Shown here piece after piece: positions 17,569-25,758 of a stretch of DNA of 64,000 nt. The notes beneath the pieces were generated by a model, which was not told where the DNA came from, did not search any database, and was given only the letters and a program-made list of their open reading frames with translations. Source of the stretch: Ignavibacterium sp. (GTDB taxonomy: Bacteria; Bacteroidota; Ignavibacteria; Ignavibacteriales; Ignavibacteriaceae). The DNA lies in the NCBI GenBank assembly GCA_032027145.1, contig JAVSMP010000001.1, forward strand, positions 2,547,116 to 2,611,115. The letters run 5' to 3'. The position numbers and the translations under genes are program-made. Within the stretch, counting starts at the first letter, position 1. The number at the start of each line of letters is the position of its first letter.

Positions 17569-20500
17569 AACTTCTTAATATTTTTTTATTTGCATTTCTG
17601 TTAGTCAGCAGTGCTTTTTCACAGCCGATAATAATTAATGAAATTTATAATTCAAGTACAACTGATGAATGGATTGAATTATTAGTAGTTCAGGATAGTC
17701 TTGATTTGAGGAACTGGGATATAAGAGATTTTAGCAGTACTGGCAATCCACAGGCGCCGCTTAGTTTTTCTTCAAATACTTTATGGAGTAATTTGAGAAA
17801 AGGCACAATTATTATTATTGCCCGCGCCGAAAATACTTTTTCAGAAGATCTTGATCCCAGTGATTATTTACTGATTGTTAAATCCAGTAATGCAATTTAT
17901 TTATCAGGTACTCCGTTTTCATTTGCCGGAACTTCTGATGCGTTGCAGATTAGAAATTCTTCTCAAGTCCATCAGTTTGGTGTATCCTGGGGAACAAATA
18001 ATGCTAATAGTATTCCTAATCCTAAAGTTCATTTTACAAGTGCATCTTCCAGCGGAACTTCAATAATATTTATTCAAGATGATGTATCTAAGTTAACAAA
18101 CACAGCTAACTGGACGATTAATGCAGGTTCGTCAATGGGGTTGGGTAATTCTGCAGCAAATATTGCCTGGATAAATTCATTAAGAACAAAGTTGGAAGGA
18201 TCAGGCACTGCAACACTTTTACCCCAGATTGTTGTTGGTGATTCGATAATTGATTTAAATTTTACCTATAAAAAAAATCCGCTGTACAATATCAATTCTT
18301 TGCGGATTATTATACCTGAAGATTTTTTGTGGTCTCAATCTCAATCTGAAATTAATTATTCAAACTTCACTTCCAACTTGAGTGTCAATGGAGATACAAT
18401 ATTTTTTAGTAATATAAATTTTATCAGTGATACTGTAGCTATAACAGTAAATGAAGTTACTGCACCTCATTATACAGGCAGATATAAGATTAAATTTCAG
18501 TCAGGGGTAAACTTAGTCCTTGCAGATGTTAGTCCGCTGCCGTCACTATTGGTTTATGGTGCTCCGATTCCTATTGCAGATGCTAAAATTAATGATAACA
18601 CAGGAATAGGTTTAAGATTAGGCGATCTTGTTACTTTAAGAGGTATTGTAACTGTCAGTAATCAATTTGGAGGACCAAGTTACATTCAGGATAATACGGG
18701 AGGCATTTCTGTTTTTGGTTCAGCTTTTTCAAATGCTGTGCAAATAGGTGATGAAGTACTGGTTACCGGTACTGTTGCTCAGTTTAACGGACTTAATCAG
18801 ATAGAAAACCCAACACTCCATTCAATCATCAGTTCAGGCAACACTGTTGAACCCCTTATTACTACTCCGGCAGCTTTAAGCGGTGATGGTATAAATGGAG
18901 TTGAAAACTTTGAAGGAAAATTGGTAAGAGTTAACGGAGTTGTTGTATCTGAATTAAATGGAAATTCAGTAAGTAACTGGGCTTATAAAAATTATAAACT
19001 TACAGGCTCAAATCCTTCAGATACTGTACAGATTAGGATTGATAACGATACACAGATTATCGGTCTCGTTGCTCCTGCAGCAAAGTTCGATGTTATTGGA
19101 GTCCTTAGTCAATACAAACCTTCTTTACCTTTTATCGGTGGATATCAAATAATGCCGCGGGTACCTGCAGATATTCTGTCTAACGGACCAATAATAGAAA
19201 AATATCCTGAAGAAGTTAATCTTACAAGCAATTCTATTTCCTTGGAATGGACAACTATAAATCCAGGTACTTCAAGAATACGATATGGCGTAACAACTAA
19301 TTATGAACTTGGCGTGGTTGAACTTGATAATGTATTAAGAACAAATCATTACCTTACTGTTGATGAACTTGAAGCAGCAACAATCTATCATCTTCAGGTC
19401 TTTTCTGTTGCAAATGGAGATACAAGTTTTTCCAGTGATATAGTTTCAAGTACTGCTTCAGCATTTCCAACCACAGGCGAAATCCTGGTCTATTTTAACA
19501 AATCAATTAATACTTCTGTATCATCCGGAATTAATGCAAATGGAAATGCCAATTTTCAAAATATTCTTATTGATAGAATTAATAATGCAAAACGATCTAT
19601 TGATGCCGCACTTTACAGCTTAAGCGGAACAGTGGGTGCAAATATTGCAGCTGCTCTTCTAAGTGCTAAAAACCGAGGGGTTAAAATCCGAGTAATCGGT
19701 GAGTATGATAACAGAACTACTGCACCATGGAATACTTTAATCAATAACGGAATACCTTATATAAATGATAGATTCGGCAATAACGACGGAAGCGGAATTC
19801 ATCATAATAAGTTTTTCATCATAGATTATCGCGGCGGTATGCCTGATAGTGTTTGGGTTATCACCGGAAGTTGGAATCCAACTGACCCAGGAACAAATGA
19901 TGACAGACAAAATCTTATACTTATTCAGGATGTTGCTCTAGCCGGTGCTTATACATTGGAATTTAATGAGGAGTGGGGTAGTGATACTGATTCTCCAAAT
20001 GCTGCAAATTCAAGATTTGGACCAAGAAAACTTAACAACACACCGCATAATTTTGTAATTGCCGGTAATAAAGTTCAATTATATTTTAGCCCGAGTGACG
20101 GAACAACTGCAAAGATAGGAAGAACACTTGGCAAAGCTGAGAAATCCATAAATGTGGCATTACTTTCGTTTACAAGACGTGATCTTGCAGATACTATTAT
20201 TACAGTAAAAAACAAAGGTTCTAAAACAAGGGTGATATTAAGTAATAATACCGATACAGGCAGTCAATTTTTTTATATGCAATCTGCTGGAGTAGATATA
20301 AGATTAAAAGGATTTACTACTGGTTTATTGCATCATAAATATGCTGTGGTTGATGCCGAACCATTTGGATATAATGCTTCAGTTATTACCGGATCTCATA
20401 ACTGGTCATCTTCTGCAGAAAATGTTAATGATGAAAACACATTGATTATTCAAGATGCGCAAACTGCTAATTTTTATTTGCAGGAATTTGCCGCAAGATA

Positions 20501-20828
20501 TTATGAAGCAGGCGGACAGGATTCTTTAGTAACAAGTATTGAGGAAATTACTGAGACAATTCCTGTTCAATTTAATTTGTACCAGAACTATCCGAACCCG
20601 TTTAATCCTGTTACAAATATTAGATTTGACGTGCCGTTTACTCAAAAAATCGAACTCTCCGTTTTCGATCTGCTTGGACAAAAAATTAAAGAGTTATATA
20701 ACGATGTTATAAATGCAGGTTCATATACGGTTGAGTTTAATGCAGGTGATCTTGCAAGCGGAGTTTATTTTTATAAAATTCAGTCAGAATCATTTACTGA
20801 TGCTAAGAAGCTTTTATTACTGAAGTAG
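17565..20828 (+). CDS. T9SS-secreted phospholipase D/nuclease-like protein (lamin-tail, OB-fold, FN3, two HKD domains)
   Basis: A 1087-residue secreted multidomain protein. After a signal peptide (ends SSAFSQ) comes a lamin-tail-like domain (about 20-150: IINEIYNSSTTDEWIELLV). An OB-fold-like domain (about 340-430: LGDLVTLRGIVTVSNQ) and an FN3-like domain (about 545-640) follow. Two phospholipase D catalytic modules come next. The first has HNKFFIID near residue 745 with GSWN downstream; the second has HHKYAVVD near 923 with GSHN. Each supplies the His-Lys-Asp signature, so both half-sites look intact. The last 85 residues are a T9SS sorting domain (NYPNPFNPVTNI, ending AKKLLLLK). PLD-family enzymes cut phosphodiester bonds in lipids or nucleic acids. 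Lamin-tail and OB-fold modules are familiar in bacterial extracellular nucleases, which tilts my inference toward DNA/RNA. Last gene of the operon. Confidence 0.85.
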   Translation: MKLLNIFLFAFLLVSSAFSQPIIINEIYNSSTTDEWIELLVVQDSLDLRNWDIRDFSSTGNPQAPLSFSSNTLWSNLRKGTIIIIARAENTFSEDLDPSDYLLIVKSSNAIYLSGTPFSFAGTSDALQIRNSSQVHQFGVSWGTNNANSIPNPKVHFTSASSSGTSIIFIQDDVSKLTNTANWTINAGSSMGLGNSAANIAWINSLRTKLEGSGTATLLPQIVVGDSIIDLNFTYKKNPLYNINSLRIIIPEDFLWSQSQSEINYSNFTSNLSVNGDTIFFSNINFISDTVAITVNEVTAPHYTGRYKIKFQSGVNLVLADVSPLPSLLVYGAPIPIADAKINDNTGIGLRLGDLVTLRGIVTVSNQFGGPSYIQDNTGGISVFGSAFSNAVQIGDEVLVTGTVAQFNGLNQIENPTLHSIISSGNTVEPLITTPAALSGDGINGVENFEGKLVRVNGVVVSELNGNSVSNWAYKNYKLTGSNPSDTVQIRIDNDTQIIGLVAPAAKFDVIGVLSQYKPSLPFIGGYQIMPRVPADILSNGPIIEKYPEEVNLTSNSISLEWTTINPGTSRIRYGVTTNYELGVVELDNVLRTNHYLTVDELEAATIYHLQVFSVANGDTSFSSDIVSSTASAFPTTGEILVYFNKSINTSVSSGINANGNANFQNILIDRINNAKRSIDAALYSLSGTVGANIAAALLSAKNRGVKIRVIGEYDNRTTAPWNTLINNGIPYINDRFGNNDGSGIHHNKFFIIDYRGGMPDSVWVITGSWNPTDPGTNDDRQNLILIQDVALAGAYTLEFNEEWGSDTDSPNAANSRFGPRKLNNTPHNFVIAGNKVQLYFSPSDGTTAKIGRTLGKAEKSINVALLSFTRRDLADTIITVKNKGSKTRVILSNNTDTGSQFFYMQSAGVDIRLKGFTTGLLHHKYAVVDAEPFGYNASVITGSHNWSSSAENVNDENTLIIQDAQTANFYLQEFAARYYEAGGQDSLVTSIEEITETIPVQFNLYQNYPNPFNPVTNIRFDVPFTQKIELSVFDLLGQKIKELYNDVINAGSYTVEFNAGDLASGVYFYKIQSESFTDAKKLLLLK

Positions 20829-21358
20829 TATTAAAAAAATCTGCTGATGCTTTTGCCGTTAATATCAGCCAGATATTTTTGTAATCAGGTTTAGTAAGTC
20901 AGGAACTCTTATAAGAAAAGGTTCTGAATAATATTATTTGGTTTTTATCCAGCCGCATTAAAGACAATACCTTTTATATTTGATAAAATCATTCTACTGC
21001 TTGAGATTAAGTTTCAAATTAAACCAAATATTGAAAAATCTGAGTACATCTAAATCTTATAAACTTATTGATTTTTCATTATTTACCATTTAGTTTTATA
21101 TAAATGCCTGCTTTCGGAAAACAAAAGTAATCTACGTTCAATTTTTTACAGAGATAATTCTTGATAAAACTAAAATTATTTTCAGTGAATTTTAGCACTA
21201 TGAATGAAAAAGTTCGTTTTAAGTCTTGAAATCACACTTTTTGAAGAAAGAACAAATACTAAAGCAAAGTTCTGTATGCAAACACCATAAGAATTATTTT
21301 TATTCAAAATTTTAAAAATTATTGACTTTTCAGTGTTTATTACTCATATTTCAAAGTA
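20829..21358. other. 530-base AT-rich intergenic region
   Basis: It begins with an imperfect hairpin likely to end the surface operon (listed separately). On the minus strand 21079-21231 stays open for 50 codons, but without an ATG or recognisable similarity, so I do not call a gene. The downstream ATG at 21359 has no evident ribosome-binding site. TTG at 21322-21324 and TATTTC at 21347-21352 form only a poor promoter match. Confidence 0.5.
20833..20880 (+). terminator. Probable terminator of the surface operon
   Basis: AAAAAATCTGCTGAT (20834-20848) pairs with ATCAGCCAGATATTTTT (20864-20880) with one bulged C and one further bulge, ending in five T residues. It starts just 5 nt after the stop codon. 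Confidence 0.5.
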
Positions 21359-22189
21359 ATGAACAGAGAATTTAGACTGAAAACAAATGAGGGTAATGTT
21401 CTTGATATTTCTGTCAATGGATTAGAAAACATTAATAAAGCTCATTGTTTGATTTTAGTGCACGGTTTTAAAGGATTTAAGGATTGGGGCTTTTTTCCGT
21501 TTACATCTGAGCAGCTATCTAAATGTGGATACTTTGTTGTTTCTTTCAATTTTTCGCATAATGGGGTTGACAAAACAGGTTCGGATTTATTTGATGTTGA
21601 GAGTTTTGCAAAAAACACAGTATCTCTGGAAGTATCTGAACTTGTTCAAATTATCAAAGCTTGTAAATCGGGATTTTTTGGAAATACTGTTGCTCAAAAG
21701 ATTGGATTGATTGGTCATAGCCGGGGCGGCGGAACAGCAATTCTAAGTAGTCTGATTGAAGAAGCTGATGTATATGTTGTTTGGGCGTCGATTGCAAAAT
21801 TTGATAGATATACCGAAAGGCAAAAAGTTGAATGGAGAAACAAAGGAACAATGCATATTGTAAATTCACGCACAAAGCAAACGTTACTGATGAATGTTGA
21901 AATGCTGGAAGATATAGAGAAAAATAAAGAAAATTCATTAAGTATTAAAAAAGCAGTAAACAATCTGAACAAACCCTTATTAATTATTCATGGAACTGAA
22001 GATCTTACAGTTCCTGTTACTGAAGGTGAACAAATTTATAACTGGAGTAACAAATCAATTACAGAGTTTAAAAAGATTCCCGCTTGCGGACATACTTTTG
22101 ATATTGTGCATCCTTTTACCGGCAGTAATAAGAAATTTGATCTGGTCATTCAGACAACAAAAGAGTTCCTGAATGTAAATTTTATTTAA
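21359..22189 (+). CDS. Alpha/beta-hydrolase (esterase or dienelactone-hydrolase-like)
   Basis: A 276-residue soluble hydrolase with no signal peptide. The oxyanion-hole region reads LILVHGFKGFKDWGFF (about residues 31-46). The nucleophile elbow is GHSRGGG near residue 121, with Ser as nucleophile. The acid is probably the Asp in HGTEDLTVP (about 213-221), and the base the His in ACGHTFD near 242. The substrate is unknown. The ATG lies without a clear Shine-Dalgarno sequence, as is common in Bacteroidota. The membrane Fe-S reductase gene begins 24 nt downstream, so co-transcription is likely although no functional link is obvious. Confidence 0.8.
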   Translation: MNREFRLKTNEGNVLDISVNGLENINKAHCLILVHGFKGFKDWGFFPFTSEQLSKCGYFVVSFNFSHNGVDKTGSDLFDVESFAKNTVSLEVSELVQIIKACKSGFFGNTVAQKIGLIGHSRGGGTAILSSLIEEADVYVVWASIAKFDRYTERQKVEWRNKGTMHIVNSRTKQTLLMNVEMLEDIEKNKENSLSIKKAVNNLNKPLLIIHGTEDLTVPVTEGEQIYNWSNKSITEFKKIPACGHTFDIVHPFTGSNKKFDLVIQTTKEFLNVNFI

Positions 22190-22213
22190 TCCTGATTTTT
22201 TAGATTTAATTTA

Positions 22214-24214
22214 ATGGAATTAAAAAACATAATATTCATACTGATTTTTATTATAACCTTTGCTTTTTTCGGTTATAGTGTTAATAATCTCATAAAATAT
22301 CTTAAGGTTGCAAAAAAGAAGGACGATAGATTTGATGATATTCCGACAAGATTGAAAAGAGTATGGAATATTGCCTTTGCTCAAACAAAACTATTGCGTG
22401 AACCACTTGCCGGTCTGCTCCATCTTTTAATTTTTTGGGGATTTGTTCTGTTTATTTTTGCTGTACTAGAAAGTATTATACAAGGATTCTATTCATCATT
22501 TTCACTTTCCTTTCTCGGAGCGTTTTATTCTTTAATTACTGTGGTTCAGGATATTTTTGGATTACTGGTGATTGGTTCAGTTCTGCTTTCACTTTACAGA
22601 AGATATATCCAAAAAGTACCTAGATTGCAGGTTGATAAACATGGGATGAAAGATGCTGCTTTTATTCTTATCCTTATTATGTTTATTGTAATATCAATGT
22701 ATGGTCAAAATGCTTCCGGGTTTGCCAATAATGGAATGATGTATCATCCGCACGAATTAAGACCGATCTCTTCATTTATAGCTGGAATATTTTTTAACGG
22801 TCAAACTGCAAATACACTAGTTCTTTATGAAATATTTTGGTGGATGCATGTTTTAATGATATTTGGATTCTTAAACTATCTTCCATACTCTAAACACTTA
22901 CATATTTTAACCTCAATTCCTAATGTGTTCTTCGCTAATCTTGATCCGGTCAGGAATACACTTAAGAAAATTGATCTCGAAGATGAAAATATTGAAACAT
23001 TTGGAGTTGCAGATATTGATCAGTTTAGCTGGAAGCAAATATTGGATGGATATTCCTGTACCGAATGCGGAAGATGTACTTGGAATTGTCCTGCAAACAT
23101 TGTAGGTAAGTCGTTATCACCAAGGGAGTTAATTGTAGACATCAGAAGAAGAACTTTTGATAAAGCTCCATTGATTGTTGAAGGGAAAACTGAGGGTGAG
23201 CTTTATGAAAAAACTTTAATTCATAATTACATTTCGGATAAAGTACTGTGGCAGTGCACTACTTGTTTAGCTTGTGTTCAAGAGTGTCCGGTAATGATTG
23301 AACATGTTGATTCAATTGTAGATATGAGAAGGAATTTAGTTTTAACAGAATCAGAATTTCCGCCGCAATTAAATCCTGTATTTAAGAGCCTTGAAACTAA
23401 TTACACTCCGTGGGCATTTAATGCTGCGGATAGAGCAGCCTGGGCTGAAGGAATGAACATAAAAACGATGGCAGAAGATAAGGATGGTGAAGTTTTATTC
23501 TGGGTTGGCTGTGCTGGTTCATTTGATGACAGATATAAAAAAGTTACAAAAGCTTTTGCCACTATAATGCAGAAAGCAGGCATTGATTTCAGAATACTTG
23601 GAACTGAAGAGAAATGTAACGGTGATACAGCAAGGAGATTGGGTAACGAATATTTAGCCCAAATGATGATGCGCGAGAATATTGAAACCCTGAATAATTA
23701 CGGTGTAAAAAAAGTAGTAACAGCTTGTCCTCATTGTTTTCATTCATTAAAGAACGAGTTTCCTCAGTTCGGAGGTAATTATGAAGTTACTCATCATACT
23801 GTGTTTATAGAAGAGTTGATTGCAAAAGGCAAAATTCAGATTAAAGATGAATCTGAAAACCAAAAAGTTACATATCACGATTCATGTTACTTAGGCAGAT
23901 ATAATAATATTTATGATGCTCCAAGAAATTCGTTAAGTAAGGTTGCTGGTTTGGATATTGTTGAGATGAAAAGAAATAAGAGTAAAGGATTTTGCTGCGG
24001 AGCCGGAGGTGGAAGAATGTTTCTTGAAGATGATGAAGGTGGAAGGATAAATGAAGAAAGAACAAGAGAAGCCTTGGAAACAAATGCTGATACAATTGCT
24101 TCTGCCTGTCCGTTTTGTATGACAATGATAACTGATGGAGTAAAACATTTTGAAAAGACTGATGAAGTTGCTGTTAAAGATATTGCAGAAATAATTCTGG
24201 AAAACATAAAATAA
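22214..24214 (+). CDS. Membrane-bound heterodisulfide-reductase-like Fe-S oxidoreductase (HdrD/GlpC type, possible ETF:quinone oxidoreductase)
   Basis: A 666-residue redox protein. The N-terminal 240 residues form about five membrane segments resembling the cytochrome b-type NarI domain. Two 4Fe-4S motifs follow: CTECGRCTWNCP near 282 and CTTCLACVQECP near 347. Two cysteine-rich CCG domains come next: VGCAGSFDD near 430 with EKCNGDTARR, then HDSCYLGRYN near 557 with FCCGAGGGRMF near 593. This architecture matches HdrD-like proteins, some of which pass electrons from electron-transfer flavoprotein to menaquinone during acyl-CoA oxidation. No etfAB lies in this window, so that role is inferred from architecture only. 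Lactate or glycerol-3-phosphate oxidoreductase subunits are alternatives. Confidence 0.8.
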   Translation: MELKNIIFILIFIITFAFFGYSVNNLIKYLKVAKKKDDRFDDIPTRLKRVWNIAFAQTKLLREPLAGLLHLLIFWGFVLFIFAVLESIIQGFYSSFSLSFLGAFYSLITVVQDIFGLLVIGSVLLSLYRRYIQKVPRLQVDKHGMKDAAFILILIMFIVISMYGQNASGFANNGMMYHPHELRPISSFIAGIFFNGQTANTLVLYEIFWWMHVLMIFGFLNYLPYSKHLHILTSIPNVFFANLDPVRNTLKKIDLEDENIETFGVADIDQFSWKQILDGYSCTECGRCTWNCPANIVGKSLSPRELIVDIRRRTFDKAPLIVEGKTEGELYEKTLIHNYISDKVLWQCTTCLACVQECPVMIEHVDSIVDMRRNLVLTESEFPPQLNPVFKSLETNYTPWAFNAADRAAWAEGMNIKTMAEDKDGEVLFWVGCAGSFDDRYKKVTKAFATIMQKAGIDFRILGTEEKCNGDTARRLGNEYLAQMMMRENIETLNNYGVKKVVTACPHCFHSLKNEFPQFGGNYEVTHHTVFIEELIAKGKIQIKDESENQKVTYHDSCYLGRYNNIYDAPRNSLSKVAGLDIVEMKRNKSKGFCCGAGGGRMFLEDDEGGRINEERTREALETNADTIASACPFCMTMITDGVKHFEKTDEVAVKDIAEIILENIK

Positions 24215-24242
24215 TTAATTCACTAATTTATAGGAGGTTCGT

Positions 24243-24434
24243 ATGGAAAAATTTAATCAATTGGTACAATTCGTTCAAAGTTTGGAAGGTGATTTCCAAA
24301 AATTTTATGTGAAAGAACAAGCTGCTGCCGGTACAAGAGTACGCAAAGGTTTGAGCGATCTCAGAAAATTATGTCAGGAAATCAGAAATGATGTTCAGGC
24401 AGTAAAAGCTGCTAGAAAAGCTCCTAAACCATAA
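24243..24434 (+). CDS. Histone H1-like small basic protein
   Basis: 63 residues, rich in Lys/Arg toward the C-terminus (VKAARKAPKP). The core EQAAAGTRVRKGLSDLRKLC followed by QEIRNDVQ matches the small histone H1-like proteins (Hc1-like) widespread in Bacteroidota and Chlorobi. They are thought to bind DNA and help compact the nucleoid. The whole chain is predicted helical, probably a helical hairpin. A strong Shine-Dalgarno (AGGAGGT, about 6 nt before the ATG) is unusual among the A-rich leaders of its neighbours and suggests high expression. A clean terminator follows 25 nt after the stop. Confidence 0.82.
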   Translation: MEKFNQLVQFVQSLEGDFQKFYVKEQAAAGTRVRKGLSDLRKLCQEIRNDVQAVKAARKAPKP

Positions 24435-24458
24435 GAGCTTAAAATATTTGAATTATAA

Positions 24459-24492
24459 AAGGCTGAGTTAGAAATAGCTCAGCCTTGTTTTA
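24459..24492 (+). terminator. Rho-independent terminator after the histone H1-like gene
   Basis: AAGGCTGAG (24459-24467) and CTCAGCCTT (24478-24486) form a perfect 9-bp stem with a 10-nt loop, followed by TGTTTTAT. The capA-like ATG begins only 13 bases past the stem. Confidence 0.8.
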
Positions 24493-24498
24493 TATTGT

Positions 24499-25671
24499 AT
24501 GAAAAATTTAATTATCTCATTATCAGTTTTATCTACATTTGTATTTAATATTCCATCAACCCAAATACTTGATGATTATAAAAGTGCTGTCAGAACAGAT
24601 AGTACTATTACAATCACCATTTCTGTGGTTGGTGATTTAATGTGCCACAGTCCTCAATTTGAATATGCTAAAGTTGGTAAAGATAGTTTTGATTTTACTC
24701 CTACTTACAGAAATGTAAAAAGATATCTTGAATCATCCGATTTCACTTTCGGAAATCTGGAAACTGTTACTGCTGGGAAAAAAAACGGAGGTTTTACCGG
24801 ATATCCTTTTTTTAATTCACCATCTCAATATCTTGATGCACTAAAATCTGTTGGATTCGATTTACTTGTAACTGCTAATAATCATTCTATTGATAGAGGT
24901 GAAAATGGTGTGCTTTTAACAATTGATGAACTGATAAAACGCAATATTAATTATGTTGGCACTTATAGTTCTCAAACTGACCGGGATTCTGTAAGAGTGT
25001 ATGATATTAAAGGAATTAATATTGCTTTTCTTGCTTATAGTTATGGAACAAATGGTAATCCAATTCCAAAAGGGAAAAATTATTTAATTAATCTTATTGA
25101 TTTTAACTTAATTGAACAGGATATTAAAACAGCAAGAAATAATGGAGCTGAATTAGTTTTAGTTCATTATCATTTTGGAGATGAATATATCCGTGAGCCT
25201 GTTAAAGCTCAGAGAGATGCTGTTAATAAAGCGATTGAATTTGGAGCGGATATTATTATTGGAGGACATCCGCATGTTCTTCAGCCTGTGGATTTTTTTC
25301 GGACAGTAAATGGAAAGCTTGATACCGGATTTGTTGCCTATTCAATGGGAAACTTTATTTCAAACCAGAGAGATAGATTTAAAGATGCTGGTATTATTAT
25401 TACTCTGAATATCTTAAAAGATTTTAATGATAATAAAATTACTATCAATGAAGTAAATTATCTTCCCACCTGGGTATTTAAAGGAAATACTCTAAACGGC
25501 AGAGAATATGTGATAATTCCTTCTACATTTCAGAATGATTCAACCATAACTTTATCATTAGCAGATATAAAAAGAATGAATCAGGCATTTCAGGATACAA
25601 GGGATATAGTTAATAAATATTCAACAAATCCTAAGTTAAAAGAAATAATAGACATAAAAGAAATTGATTAG
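24499..25671 (+). CDS. CapA-family protein (poly-gamma-glutamate capsule type metallophosphatase-like)
   Basis: A 390-residue exported protein. After a hydrophobic N-terminus (MKNLIISLSVLSTFVFN) come the CapA/PGA_cap motifs: VVGDLMCHSPQ near 48, FGNLETVTAG near 84, VTANNHSIDRG near 120, LVHYHFGDEY near 222 and IIGGHPHVLQPVD near 253, ending in YSMGNFISNQRD. These provide the His/Asp/Asn residues of a calcineurin-like metal site. CapA proteins take part in poly-gamma-glutamate handling in Bacillus, but most homologues are uncharacterised, and no capB or capC is nearby. The ATG lies almost against the upstream terminator, leaving little room for a promoter or ribosome-binding site. Confidence 0.85.
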   Translation: MKNLIISLSVLSTFVFNIPSTQILDDYKSAVRTDSTITITISVVGDLMCHSPQFEYAKVGKDSFDFTPTYRNVKRYLESSDFTFGNLETVTAGKKNGGFTGYPFFNSPSQYLDALKSVGFDLLVTANNHSIDRGENGVLLTIDELIKRNINYVGTYSSQTDRDSVRVYDIKGINIAFLAYSYGTNGNPIPKGKNYLINLIDFNLIEQDIKTARNNGAELVLVHYHFGDEYIREPVKAQRDAVNKAIEFGADIIIGGHPHVLQPVDFFRTVNGKLDTGFVAYSMGNFISNQRDRFKDAGIIITLNILKDFNDNKITINEVNYLPTWVFKGNTLNGREYVIIPSTFQNDSTITLSLADIKRMNQAFQDTRDIVNKYSTNPKLKEIIDIKEID

Positions 25672-25758
25672 AAATTGAATTATCCTTAAATGCACTACGT
25701 TATTTTTTAAATCAATTATTTATATTAACCAATAAAAAGTATTAAAATATTATAACTG

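Noticed and set aside
21079-21231. 50-codon minus-strand open stretch in the gap before the alpha/beta-hydrolase gene
   Set aside because: No ATG, GTG or TTG with a leader at a useful position, no similarity recognised, and stretches of this length are expected by chance in AT-rich DNA.
23911-24207. 98-codon minus-strand open frame within the HdrD-like gene
   Set aside because: Opposite to a gene with clear Fe-S motifs; its serine/proline-rich translation is what the reverse of that coding sequence would give.
24499-25671. A capsule (poly-gamma-glutamate) biosynthesis locus
   Set aside because: Only the CapA-like protein is present; no CapB ligase or CapC is encoded nearby.
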